From: Chamaelirium japonicum
Taxonomy: Eukaryota > Streptophyta > Magnoliopsida > Liliales > Melanthiaceae
Direction of reading: 5' to 3'
DNA: 64,000 nucleotides
NCBI GenBank assembly: GCA_947650365.1
Contig: CANTAL010000207.1
Coordinates: 62,001-126,000 of the forward strand
Under the pieces are notes generated by a model, which worked only from the letters and a program-made list of their open reading frames with translations, did no database searches and was not told the DNA's origin. Of the stretch, positions 46,130-57,692 are shown one piece after another. The first letter of the stretch is position 1. Each line of letters starts with the position of its first letter. The translations under genes were made by a program, and so were the position numbers.

Positions 46130-49100
46130 ATGTCTTCGATCGATAAGAGTTGGATGCGTAATTCGAATCGCATGAGCCAAGAGTACAGAGAAGGAGTCAG
46201 GAAATTTCTGGATTTTGCATTTGAGCGTCTTGCACCGCTTGATGGAAAAATTGTGTGTCCCTGTATAGACTGCGGAAGGGTGATTAGGAAGGTTCGAGAG
46301 GAATGTGAGGTTGATCTGGTAATGCGTGGCATTGACGTTACCTATACCCGTTGGTTCTCGCACGGTGAGGAGCTAGATGCAGTCCCCATGGCAGCTCACG
46401 GTGAAACTTCAAACACAGTGATCGCTGATGATAATATTAATACAGACGATGACGATGACATGCAGGGTATGATACATGATTTGCAAGGTGGAATAGGCAC
46501 GGAAACACCGTCAGGTGATCAGCCCAATATCGAAGCGGACAAGTTCTACAGATTGCTTAAAGATGCCGAACAACCTCTATACCCGGGGTGTGAGAAGTTT
46601 TCAAAACTCTCTTTCACTGTAAAGCTTCTTCATTTGAAGTGCCTCAATGGTTGGAGTAATAAGTCATTTAATATGTTGGTAGAGTTGCTGAAAGAGGCTT
46701 TTCCTATGGGTGAGACAGTACCGAAATCATTCTACGAGGCGAAGAAGACAATTAAAGATCTCGGTCTGGGTTATGAGAAAATTGATGCATGCGTGAACGA
46801 TTGTATGTTGTACCGGAAAGAGTACGAACATGCGCGGTCATGCCACATATGCGGAGCAACGAGATATAAAGAGACGGATGCCGAGTCTAGTACCAGTCGA
46901 AGGAAGAAAAATGTATCTGCAAAGGTTCTCCTATACTTCCCGCTCAGGGACAGGCTTCAGAGGTTGTTTATGTCATCGAAGACTGCTGAGCACATGAGGT
47001 GGCATGCACGAGAACGTACAGATGACGGGATTATGAGACATCCGGCCGACTCTCTGACGTGGAAAGATTTTGATCATACATATCCTGAATTCGCATGTGA
47101 AGTTCGCAACGTCAGGTTAGGGCTTGCTAGCGATGGCTTCAATCCCTTTGGGAATATGAGTGTGTCGTACAGCATTTGGCCAGTTGTCCTAGTTCCATAC
47201 AATTTGCCTCCCTGGATGTGCTTAAAAAAGCCATACACAATGCTCTCCTTGCTCATTCCCGGACCCAGGTCGCCTGGTAATGATATTGACGTTTACTTGC
47301 AGCCGTTGATTGAGGAGTTGAACGAGTTATGGGAAGTTGGGGCCGATACGTATGATGCCTCGTTGCGCCAGAATTTTCGGATGCATGCGGCACTTCTATG
47401 GACCATCAACGATTTTCCTGCATATGCCAACTTATCCGGGTGGAGTACTAAAGGAAAATTGGCGTGCCCTACATGCAATAAGGAGACAGATTCATTACGA
47501 TTGAAGAACGGAGGCAAGTTCTGTTATATGGGCCATCGAAGATTCCTTGTTGACGGCCATAAGTGGAGGCAGAACAAAAGAGCTTTCAACGGCAAGAAGG
47601 AACTTGCAAAGGCCCCGGAGCAGCTTTCGGGGGTAGAAGTCTTGTGCGAATTGGATCAGCTTGATGCCGTGGCACTTGGAAAAGGTAAAAAGAAGAGAAC
47701 GCATGAAGATTCAACGCGTGAGCATAACTGGAAGAAGAAGAGTATTTTCTTTAAACTACCGTACTGGAGCAGCCTACTCTTGCGGCATAACTTGGATGTC
47801 ATGCATATTGAGAAAAATGTGTGTGACAACATTATAGGAACACTGCTGAATCTCGACGGTAAGACGAAGGATAATCTTAAATCTCGTCTCGATCTTAAGG
47901 AGTTGGGCATCCGAAAATCACTTCATCCCCAAGAGATTGGGGATAAGTATGTGTTGCCAGTTGCATGCTACACCATGAGCTCACAGCAAAAGGCAGCCTT
48001 ATGTGCATTCCTACGGTCTGTGAAAACGCCAGACGGTTATTCTTCGAATATCGCACGATGCGTGCAAGAGAACGGCCGGAAGTTGTCTGGATTAAAGAGC
48101 CACGATTGTCATGTTCTTATGCAGCGATTGTTATCTCTTGCTATACGTGGGAATTTAACCGAAGAGGTGTCCGGTCCGTTAATTGAGCTCAGCACTTTTT
48201 TCAGACAGTTGTGCTCGAAGGTACTTAGAGTGGACCAACTTGAACAGATGGAGAGGGATATTGCGCTCACATTGTGCAAGTTAGAGATGATATTTCCACC
48301 TTCATTCTTTGATGTCATGGTGCATTTGACCGTTCACTTGGCAAATGAGGCCAAACTCGGCGGCCCAGTTCATTACCGGTGGATGTATTTTATCGAGAGG
48401 TAATCGTCTCGTCTCATTCGCACAATGTATTTGATCGTTCTTGATATATTCATACAAATATTTTTTTCTCAAATTAGGTACTTGCGAACATTGAAATCAT
48501 ATGTTCGTAATAAAAGTCGTCCGGAGGGATCAATTGCTGAAGGATACCTAGCAGAAGAATGTCTAACATTCTGCTCAAGATACCTACATGGTATAGACAC
48601 GCGATTCAATCAACTTGAGCGGAACTATGACGGTGGTCCAATAGACTTCGATGGGGGTCTGTCTATATTTGCCGAAATGGGTAGACCTGTAGGAGGAGGC
48701 AAAACCCGTCGATTGTCTGTAGATGAGATTCAACAGGCACATATGTATGTGTTGCGCCAATGTGATGAAGTGTGGCCATTCATTGAGTAAGCATTTTACG
48801 ATCATTTACTCATTCTTTCAGTCCATTCATTAAGTATATGTGCTAATTATAATCTAATTCATAACCGGTAAAACAGGAAGCATAAAGCCATCATTAATAA
48901 TCGGGGTATTCGAAATGCTCCCCAAATTCATGATCGTGAATTCCCATCGTGGTTCGAGAAACACGTAAGTATTCACATCATTACTGAATTTCATTGACAT
49001 CCATTACCGAACAATAATTATGTGTTCATATCATGAATGTCGTGTGGTTATTATAGGCACAGGAGCTGCACGACAACCACGATCCGCTGATGAATGAGGA

Positions 49101-49731
49101 TCTCTGGCGCTTATCTTGTAGTCCTTTGCAAGACGCAATATCGTACGATGGTTATATCGTGAACGGTTATAGATTTCGGACGAAAGATAGTGAAAAATCA
49201 CGAAGAACCCAAAATAGTGGGGTTGTCGTCAACGGTGAGCAAGAAGAATTAGAAAATATCGACTTCTACGGCGTCCTCAACGAGATTCTCGAGATTAAAT
49301 TCCTTGGCCAAAATCGGATCGTATTATTCAAATGCGATTGGTATGATGTTAATAATCGCGGGACTGGTTATAATGTCGACAAATACGGTTTTATCAGCAT
49401 CAACACTGCCAAGAGATTGAATACCCAATATGAAGATCCATTCATTCTTGCCTCTCAAGCGCAACAGATATTTTATGCACCGGATAATACCTCTCCAGGT
49501 TGGCAAATTGTAGTCAGGTCACCACCCAGAGATTTTTACGACATGGGAGACAAGGATGCGGGGGTCGTCGATGATGATTTGGATGCATACCAGAATGATG
49601 AGATAATCATTGTCGACGCAGTGCACGACGAAAATGAAGATGTCGACAATATAAACTGGACAGCGAATGCAGATCAAATAATAGAAGAGGGAAGCGATGA
49701 GAGTGACAGAGATGAGACAGAAAATGACTAG
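46130..49731 (+). CDS. TNPD/TNP2-type CACTA transposase
   Basis: Exons 46130-48399, 48478-48786, 48877-48964 and 49057-49731 join in frame to 1113 codons; every intron is GT-AG. The N-terminal transposase-associated domain has SWMRNSNR and the CPCIDCGR zinc-like motif. The TNP2 core (about residues 250-620) has FPAYANLSGWSTKGKLACP and the family signature DVMHIEKNVCDNIIGTLL. The first intron cuts a DUF4218-type region (MVHLTVHLANEAKLGGPVHY then YLRTLKSYVRNKSRPEGSI). A DUF4216-type domain (FYGVLNEILEIKF, near 955-1020) and an acidic tail follow. It excises and inserts the element by binding its ends together with the TNPA product. No stop or frameshift is seen. ATG choice rests on the family N-terminus; an upstream non-coding exon is possible. 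Confidence 0.92.
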
Positions 49732-49911
49732 ACCGTATGTAAATCAAATTGTTTCATATTTAAATCAAATTGTTTCATATATAAATCATATTGTTTCATA
49801 TGTATATCATATTGTTTCATATGTAAATCATACCGTTTCACCGATTCATATGTAAATCATACCGTTTCATATGTAAATCATACCGTTTCACCGATTTACG
49901 ATCCGACCGAT
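49732..49911 (+). repeat. 21-bp tandem repeats after the transposase gene
   Basis: Repeats of GTTTCATATGTAAATCATA, about 21 bases each. The same motif reappears at 50836-51004, so the left satellite array is embedded between two blocks of it. It is likely 3' untranslated or intergenic sequence. Confidence 0.85.
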
Positions 49912-50835
49912 TCACCGATTTAGAGTCTAAGAGTTGGAAAATCATAAGTTAGCGTGTTTCGGATATGAAATAGGTTTGGATTCGATCGGATCGTCATCGG
50001 ATCGGCATCCGATAATTCGAAGTTGGATTTATTCCGTATTTCGGACTTGCGAGCGGGTTCTAATTGGATATTTGACCAATTTACGCTCCGATTCATCGAT
50101 TTAGAGTCTAAGTGTTGGAAAATCATAAGTTAGCGTGTTTCGGATATGAAATAGGTTTGGATTCGATCCGATCGTCATCGGCTCGGCATCCGGTAATTCG
50201 AACTTGGAATTATTCCGTATTTCGGACTTGCGAGCGGGTTCTAATTGGATATTTGACCAATTTACGCTCCGATTCACCGATTTAGAGTCTAAGTGTTGGA
50301 AAATCATAAGTTAGCGTGTTTCGGATATGAAATAGGTTTGGATTCGATCGGATCGTCATCGGATCGGCATCCGGTAATTCGAAGTTGGAATTATTCCGTA
50401 TTTCGGACTTGCGAGCGGGTTCTAATTGGATATTTGACCAATTTACGCTCCGATTCACCGATTTAGAGTCTAAGTGTTGGAAAATCATAAGTTAGCGTGT
50501 TTCGGATATGAAATAGGTTTGGATTCGATCCGATCGTCATCGGCTCGGCATCCGGTAATTCGAACTTGGAATTATTCCGTATTTCGGACTTGCGAGCGGG
50601 TTCTAATTGGATATTTGACCAATTTACGCTCCGATTCACCGATTTAGAGTCTAAGTGTTGGAAAATCATAAGTTAGCGTGTTTCGGATATAAAATAGGTT
50701 TGGATTCGATCCGATCGTCATCGGATCGGCATCCGATAATTCGAACTTGGAATTATATTCCGTATTTCGGACTTGCGAGCGGGTTCTAATTGGATATTTG
50801 ACCACTTTACGATCCGATTAACCGATTTAGAGTCT
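49912..50835 (-). repeat. Left 181-bp satellite array, about five monomers, minus orientation
   Basis: Monomers repeat every 181 bases (reading-frame ends at 49920, 50101, 50282 and 50463). They are the reverse complement of the array at 52788-56616. Two variants alternate (GGATCGGCATCCG and GGCTCGGCATCCG), giving a 362-bp dimer period. It lies in the intergenic space between the two transposon genes. The repeated 68-codon frames are by-products of the repeat. Confidence 0.95.
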
Positions 50836-51004
50836 AACTGTTTCATATTGTTTCATATTGTTTCATATTGCGAGCGGGTTCATATTGTTTTATATTGTTT
50901 CATATGTAAATCATACTGTTTCATATGTAAATCAAACTGTTTCATATTGTTTCATATGTAAATCTTAAATCTTACTGTTTCATATGTAAATTAAATTGTT
51001 TCAG
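50836..51004 (+). repeat. TTTCATATG-type repeats upstream of TNPA-like gene
   Basis: ACTGTTTCATATGTAAATC and shorter TTTCATATTG units, related to 49732-49911. The stretch ends TTTCAG directly before the ATG at 51005, which also looks like a splice acceptor, so a leader intron is possible. Confidence 0.8.
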
Positions 51005-52704
51005 ATGGCATCACGGTCATATGTTCGTAGAGGCAGAGGCAGAGGCAGGGGTAGGGTAGCTGAGAGCGCTCCGGCTGCCACCCCAGGGTCCGAGGCTGAG
51101 CCGTCCGGATCTGGTAGTGCTGTTCCTCTCTCCACACCAGCTCCTGCTGTGGTCGCAGCCTCCGGAGCTTCGAGCACTGCTCAGCACTCGGCTGCAGCGT
51201 CTACGCCCACAGGTAATGTTTAGATCTAAAGTTTTATACATGTTGTAAATACTTCTTCAGTACTGATGTATATTTTATTTGCAGGGTCGACCAGGTACGT
51301 AGGCGACCGGGGCGTGACGACGGCCCGGCGCTTGTCGGCCTTACGCGAGCCGCTGTCCCTACAGTGGAGCGGCCATACCTTTGTGGGCGAGCACGCTTCT
51401 GACGCCGCCACGTGGGTCGGCATGATAGTACGGGAGGAGAGGAATGCCCCGATTGTGGGGTTAAGGGGGTGGAAGAACATTGATGCATCCTATAAGGAGA
51501 GGATGTATCAGCAGTTTTTGGTACGTTAGTTTCATTAAAGCATTTTAGAATAATATCGTACTTCTTTATAATTTGATTTGATAAAATGACTTGTTTCTAA
51601 ATTGATTTTGCAGGAGAAATTTAAATGGGAGAACATGGAAACCGACACCCATCGGGAGGACTTGTGGAAGACGATGGGTGAGCGGTACAGGGATTACCGT
51701 CACGAGCTCTACAAGCTCTACGGTTACTTGGTCGGCCAGCCGGCTGAGGAGGTACAGGCTGCGGCTGGGACGAGAGACGCGCCACCGCTACACATTCTAC
51801 AGTTTTTGGTCGCTCACTGGGCCACCCCTAACTTTCAGGTATAATTATAATTTTGTTGATTCGTACTTGTTTTAATGTTATACTAAAAATTTGTATTGAT
51901 GTTTCAAAATTTAATCGATTGCACAGAATAAATCTGCTATAGGCAAGCAGAATAGAAGTGCCTCGACGACACCTGCTCCAGTGAAGGGGAGGACCTCCAT
52001 GCCCCAGCTTGCCCAGCAGCTGGTAAATGATACAAACATTGTTATTATTTAAAGCTCTATACATGTTATATTAACTCGTCTATTTATTTTATATGTCCAA
52101 CAGACACAGTCCTTGGGCCACGAGCCTAATAGGATTGACCTTTTTGAGGCCTCTAGGAGGCGGCGTGTCGATGGGGCATTTCTGGACGACAGGGTTGCCT
52201 CGCAAGTGGTAAGTAATTAAATTACTGTTAATATATTCTTATACATATGCCATAAAATATCATTGAATATCATTGGTTGCTTTTATATAGGAGAGGATGC
52301 GACTTCTGGTGACCCCGTCGGGCGAGGCCGGCTCCTCCTCCAGCTCAGTATCTGTCGACTCAGCGATGGATACTGTGCTGAGACCTGCCACGCACGGCCG
52401 TGTCCTCTGTACGGGCCTTGGAGTCACGCCCTCCTCCTACTTTGGACGAGAGGGTATGCGCTCGAGGGCACGGGACACCCAGACCGGTGCTATCACTCAG
52501 CTGCAGTCTGCGCTAGACGCGGAGCGAGAGCAGAGGCAGGCCCTCGAGCAGAGGATGGAGGTAGAGCGAGAGCAGAGGCAAGCCCTCGAGCAGAGGGTTG
52601 AGGCGGAGAAGAAGGCCCTCGATGAGGAAAGACAAGCTCGCAGGGAACTGGAGCGTAAATTTAATGAATTCATAAGCCGGTCTAGCGGTGGCTCATCCTC
52701 ATGA
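51005..52704 (+). CDS. TNPA-like CACTA second gene (plant transposase Ptta/En/Spm type)
   Basis: Exons 51005-51212, 51285-51520, 51614-51838, 51927-52022, 52104-52208 and 52291-52704 have GT-AG borders and join in frame to 427 codons. The N-terminus is basic and Ser/Ala/Pro rich (RRGRGRGRGR). The central part (about residues 75-230) resembles the Transposase_24 family (RNAPIVGLRGWKNIDASYKE; LYKLYGYLVG). The C-terminus is a coiled coil with a repeated EREQRQALEQR. In En/Spm the TNPA protein binds the subterminal motifs and pairs the ends. No stops in the spliced frame. It lies between two inverted satellite arrays, 169 bases after the left array and 83 before the right one. Confidence 0.88.
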
Positions 52705-52787
52705 TCAGGTACTTACTAATCTTTATAATATTAGCAAAAAATATGAATCTTACTAATTTGAGTTTAGATCATATTATCACATTTATG

Positions 52788-55700
52788 ATTTTCCAACACT
52801 TAGACTATAAATCAGTAAATCGAATCGTAAATGGTCTCTCTTTCTCTCATGGTAATGATGTAGCCTCTGTTTTTCTTTTAAATACGGAATAATTCCAAGT
52901 TCGAATTACCGGATGCCGATCCGATGACGATCGGATCGAATCCAAACCTATTTCATATCCGAAACACGCTAACTTATGATTTTCCAACACTTAGACTCTA
53001 AATCGGTGAATCGGACCGTAAATTGGTCAAATATCCAATTAGAACCCGCTCGCAAGTCCGAAATACGGAATAATTCCAACTTCGAATTACTGGATGCCGA
53101 TCCGATGACGATCGGATCGAATCCAAACCTATTTCATATCCGAAACACGCTAACTTATGATTTTCCAACACTTAGACTCTAAATCGGTGAATCGGAGCGT
53201 AAATTGGTCAAATATCCAATTAGAACCCGCTCGCAAGTCCGAAATACGGAATAATTCCAACTTCGAATTACCGGGTGCCGATCCGATGACGATCGGATCG
53301 AATCCAAACCTATTTCATATCCGAAACACGCTAACTTATGATTTTCCAACACTTAGACTCTAAATCGGTGAATCGGAGCGTAAATTGGTCAAATATCCAA
53401 TTAGAACCCGCTCGCAAGTCCGAAATACGGAATAATTCCAACTTCGAATTACCGGATGCCGAGCCGATGACGATCGGATCGAATCCAAACCTATTTCATA
53501 TCCGAAACACGCTAACTTATGATTTTCCAACACTTAGACTCTAAATCGGTGAATCGGAGCGTAAATTGGTCAAATATCCAATTAGAACCCGCTCGCAAGT
53601 CCGAAATACGGAATAATTCCAAGTTCGAATTACCGGATGCCGAGCCGATGACGATCGGATCGAATCCAAACCTATTTCATATCCGAAACACGCTAACTTA
53701 TGATTTTCCAACACTTAGACTCTAAATCGGTGAATCGGAGCGTAAATTGGTCAAATATCCAATTAGAACCCGCTCGCAAGTCCGAAATACGGAATAATTC
53801 CAACTTCGAATTACCGGATGCCGATCCGATGACGATCGGATCGAATCCAAACCTATTTCATATCCGAAACACGCTAACTTATGATTTTCCAACACTTAGA
53901 CTCTAAATCGGTGAATCGGAGCGTAAATTGGTCAAATATCCAATTAGAACCCGCTCGCAAGTCCGAAATACGGAATAATTCCAACTTCGAATTACCGGGT
54001 GCCGATCCGATGACGATCGGATCGAATCCAAACCTATTTCATATCCGAAACACGCTAACTTATGATTTTCCAACACTTAGACTCTAAATCGGTGAATCGG
54101 AGCGTAAATTGGTCAAATATCCAATTAGAACCCGCTCGCAAGTCCGAAATACGGAATAATTCCAACTTCGAATTACCGGATGCCGAGCCGATGACGATCG
54201 GATCGAATCCAAACCTATTTCATATCCGAAACACGCTAACTTATGATTTTCCAACACTTAGACTCTAAATCGGTGAATCGGAGCGTAAATTGGTCAAATA
54301 TCCAATTAGAACCCGCTCGCAAGTCCGAAATACGGAATAATTCCAAGTTCGAATTACCGGATGCCGAGCCGATGACGATCGGATCGAATCCAAACCTATT
54401 TCATATCCGAAACACGCTAACTTATGATTTTCCAACACTTAGACTCTAAATCGGTGAATCGGAGCGTAAATTGGTCAAATATCCAATTAGAACCCGCTCG
54501 CAAGTCCGAAATACGGAATAATTCCAACTTCGAATTACCGGATGCCGATCCGATGACGATCGGATCGAATCCAAACCTATTTCATATCCGAAACACGCTA
54601 ACTTATGATTTTCCAACACTTAGACTCTAAATCGGTGAATCGGAGCGTAAATTGGTCAAATATCCAATTAGAACCCGCTCGCAAGTCCGAAATACGGAAT
54701 AATTCCAACTTCGAATTACCGGGTGCCGATCCGATGACGATCGGATCGAATCCAAACCTATTTCATATCCGAAACACGCTAACTTATGATTTTCCAACAC
54801 TTAGACTCTAAATCGGTGAATCGGAGCGTAAATTGGTCAAATATCCAATTAGAACCCGCTCGCAAGTCCGAAATACGGAATAAATCCAAGTTCGAATTAC
54901 CAGATGCCGAGCCGATGACGATCGGATCGAATCCAAACCTATTTCATATCCGAAACACGCTAACTTATGATTTTCCAACACTTAGACTCTAAATCGGTGA
55001 ATCAGAGCGTAAATTGGTCAAATATCCAATTAGAACCCGCTCGCAAGTCCGAAATACGGAATAATTCCAAGTTCGAATTATCGAATGCCGAGCCGATGAC
55101 GATCCGATCGAATCCAAACCTATTTCATATCCGAAACACGCTAACTTATGATTTTCCAACACTTAGACTCTAAATCGGTGAATCGGAGCGTAAATTGGTC
55201 AAATATCCAATTAGAACCCGCTCACAAGTCCGAAATACGGAATAATTCCAACTTCGAATTACCGGATGCCGATCCGATGACGATCGGATCGAATCCAAAC
55301 CTATTTCATATCCGAAACACGCTAACTTATGATTTTCCAACACTTAGACTCTAAATCGGTGAATCGGAGCGTAAATTGGTCAAATATCCAATTAGAACCC
55401 GCTCGCAAGTCCGAAATACGGAATAATTCCAACTTCGAATTACCGGGTGCCGATCCGATGACGATCGGATCGAATCCAAACCTATTTCATATCCGAAACA
55501 CGCTAACTTATGATTTTCCAACACTTAGACTCTAAATCGGTGAATCGGAGCGTAAATTGGTCAAATATCCAATTAGAACCCGCTCGCAAGTCCGAAATAC
55601 GGAATAAATCCAAGTTCGAATTACCGGATGCCGAGCCGATGACGATCGGATCGAATCCAAACCTATTTCATATCCGAAACACGCTAACTTATGATTTTCC

Positions 55701-56616
55701 AACACTTAGACTCTAAATCGGTGAATCGGAGCGTAAATTGGTCAAATATCCAATTAGAACCCGCTCGCAAGTCCGAAATACGGAATAATTCCAAGTTCGA
55801 ATTATCGAATGCCGAGCCGATGACGATCCGATCGAATCCAAACCTATTTCATATCCGAAACACGCTAACTTATGATTTTCCAACACTTAGACTCTAAATC
55901 GGTGAATCGGAGCGTAAATTGGTCAAATATCCAATTAGAACCCGCTCACAAGTCCGAAATACGGAATAATTCCAACTTCGAATTACCGGATGCCGATCCG
56001 ATGACGATCGGATCGAATCCAAACCTATTTCATATCCGAAACACGCTAACTTATGATTTTCCAACACTTAGACTCTAAATCGGTGAATCGGAGCGTAAAT
56101 TGGTCAAATATCCAATTAGAACCCGCTCGCAAGTCCGAAATACGGAATAATTCCAACTTCGAATTACCGGGTGCCGATCCGATGACGATCGGATCGAATC
56201 CAAACCTATTTCATATCCGAAACACGCTAACTTATGATTTTCCAACACTTAGACTCTAAATCGGTGAATCGGAGCGTAAATTGGTCAAATATCCAATTAG
56301 AACCCGCTCGCAAGTCCGAAATACGGAATAAATCCAAGTTCGAATTACCGGATGCCGAGCCGATGACGATCGGATCGAATCCAAACCTATTTCATATCCG
56401 AAACACGCTAACTTATGATTTTCCAACACTTAGACTCTAAATCGGTGAATCGGAGCGTAAATTGGTCAAATATCCAATTAGAACCCGCTCGCAAGTCCGA
56501 AATACGGAATAATTCCAAGTTCAAATTACCGGATGCCGAGCCGATGACGATCGGATCGAATCCAAACCTATTTCAAAATCGAAACACGCTAACTTATCAT
56601 TTTTTAACGCTTAGAC
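52788..56616 (+). repeat. Right 181-bp satellite array, about 21 monomers, higher-order organised
   Basis: Full monomers start at 52976 and every 181 bases to 56415; a first, interrupted one begins near 52788. Monomer landmarks are ATGATTTTCCAACACTTAG, GCGTAAATTGGTCAAATATC, CCCGCTCGCAAGTCCGAAA and CCTATTTCATATCCGAAACA. Sequence variants recur every fourth monomer (724 bp), five times in a row. Most monomers are near identical, so amplification is recent. The final monomer degrades after 56570. Confidence 0.97.
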
Positions 56617-56624
56617 TCAGTTAT

Positions 56625-56870
56625 AGATATAAACCATTTTTTTAACAAATACATGTTAATTGCAGGAGCAGGGCGGCGTCAGGGGATCGATGAGAGCACC
56701 AGCGTTGGTGGTGGGCGGGCGTGGTTGAGATAGGGCGGCGTCAGGGGATCGATGAGAGCACCGGCGTTGGTGGCGGGCGGGGGTGGTTGAGATAGGACAT
56801 GTATCATCTCTCAGTTCTGGATTGTGTAAATATTGTTTTGTAATATATGGTTATTTTTTCTTCTATCTAT
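56625..56870 (+). repeat. 62-bp duplication downstream of the right array
   Basis: GGGCGGCGTCAGGGGATCG recurs at 56671 and 56733 with the bases between. A TTGCAG before it looks like a splice acceptor, so this may be a 3' terminal exon or untranslated region. A diverged single copy is at 62456-62571. Confidence 0.75.
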
Positions 56871-56888
56871 AATTGTCGGCCGGGAACT

Positions 56889-57030
56889 GTGGTAATATTT
56901 GATAATTTGCTGTAATTTTTTATCAATTTAGGTAATATTTTATAAATTGTGGTAATATTTGATAAATTGTGGTAATATTTGATAAATTGTGGTAATATTT
57001 GATAAATTGTGGTAATATATTGTGGTATTG
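56889..57030. repeat. 20-bp tandem repeats
   Basis: ATAAATTGTGGTAATATTTG repeated with period 20, four to five good copies and decayed ones to the left. Confidence 0.88.
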
Positions 57031-57084
57031 AATCACAGGAATTAAATAACATTATTTAGGTAAATTTATTAAAAAAAAAAAGAT

Positions 57085-57575
57085 ACTTATTACCGACGGA
57101 AATGAATTATTCCGTCGGTAATAATATTTTTATTTTTTTTAAATTATTAATGATTTGCCGACGGCATATAATATCCGTCGGTAATATATATAGTATTACC
57201 GACGGGTAATATATATATCCGTCGGTAATATATATAGTATTACCGACGGTGATATTAATTTGGTCGGTAATATATATATTATTACCGACGGGTAATATAT
57301 ATATTTGTCGGTAATATATATAGTATTACCGACGGATTCTTATAGTTCGTCGGCAATACTATATTATATTAGTTTTAAATTTGTTAAATATTACCGACGG
57401 CGTTCTAATTACCGTCGGTATTAATTATTAATACCGACGGTAATATTTGGTCCGTCGTATTGTTTTCCCCGACGCCTTTTTTCCCGACAGCCAGCGACGG
57501 AAATATCTTCCGTCGCTATATAATATTACCGACGAAATTTTAATATTACCGACGGATATTGTCCGTCGGTAATAA
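57085..57575. repeat. Right subterminal repeats of the CACTA element
   Basis: Many ACCGACGG / CCGTCGGT pairs, mirroring the left end, with AT-rich spacers (TAATATATATAG). Confidence 0.92.
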
Positions 57576-57595
57576 CTGTTTTTTTTGTAGTGCCC

Positions 57596-57684
57596 TTAGG
57601 CCCTTGTCGGGTAGGGCTTTAGAGGAGTTTGGAGGACCGAGCCGGGCAGGATACCCTCTCCAAAGAGCCAGATTGACAGGCCTA
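57596..57684. mobile_element. Right part of the MITE split by the CACTA element
   Basis: Ends ATTGACAGGCCTA, the inverse of TAGGTCTGTCAA at 42742. It follows the CCC duplication of the CACTA insertion. Confidence 0.55.
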
Positions 57685-57692
57685 CTGACAAT

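Larger units (their letters stand above)
43378..57592 (+). mobile_element. Complete CACTA (En/Spm) DNA transposon, 14,215 bp
   Basis: Left terminus CACTACAAGAAAT, right terminus TTTTTTTTGTAGTG, flanked by CCC on both sides (43375-43377 and 57593-57595), the 3-bp duplication typical of CACTA elements. Subterminal regions are packed with ACCGACGG / CCGTCGGT. Two genes are transcribed rightward: a TNPD/TNP2-type transposase (46130-49731) and a TNPA-like gene (51005-52704). Both can be spliced to continuous frames without stops. The element carries 181-bp satellite arrays on either side of the second gene, and an hAT MITE in its leader. It looks potentially autonomous. Confidence 0.95.

Noticed and set aside
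52263..52601. 112-codon frame overlapping the last TNPA-like exon
   Set aside because: Wrong frame relative to the spliced gene; no domain, and the overlapping frame gives the coiled coil.
49912..56616. CRISPR-like regular repeats
   Set aside because: The repeats are contiguous satellite monomers with no unique spacers, in a plant transposon.
52788..56616. Native centromeric satellite
   Set aside because: The monomer length fits, but the arrays lie inside a bounded CACTA element and are short. Centromere identity needs CENH3 data.
52976..56645. A run of about 20 near-identical 68-codon reading frames
   Set aside because: Each is the same stretch of the 181-bp satellite. The period is not a multiple of three, each frame overlaps the next monomer by 26 bases, and the mirror set occurs on the minus strand of the left array. 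They are a property of the repeat, not a gene family.
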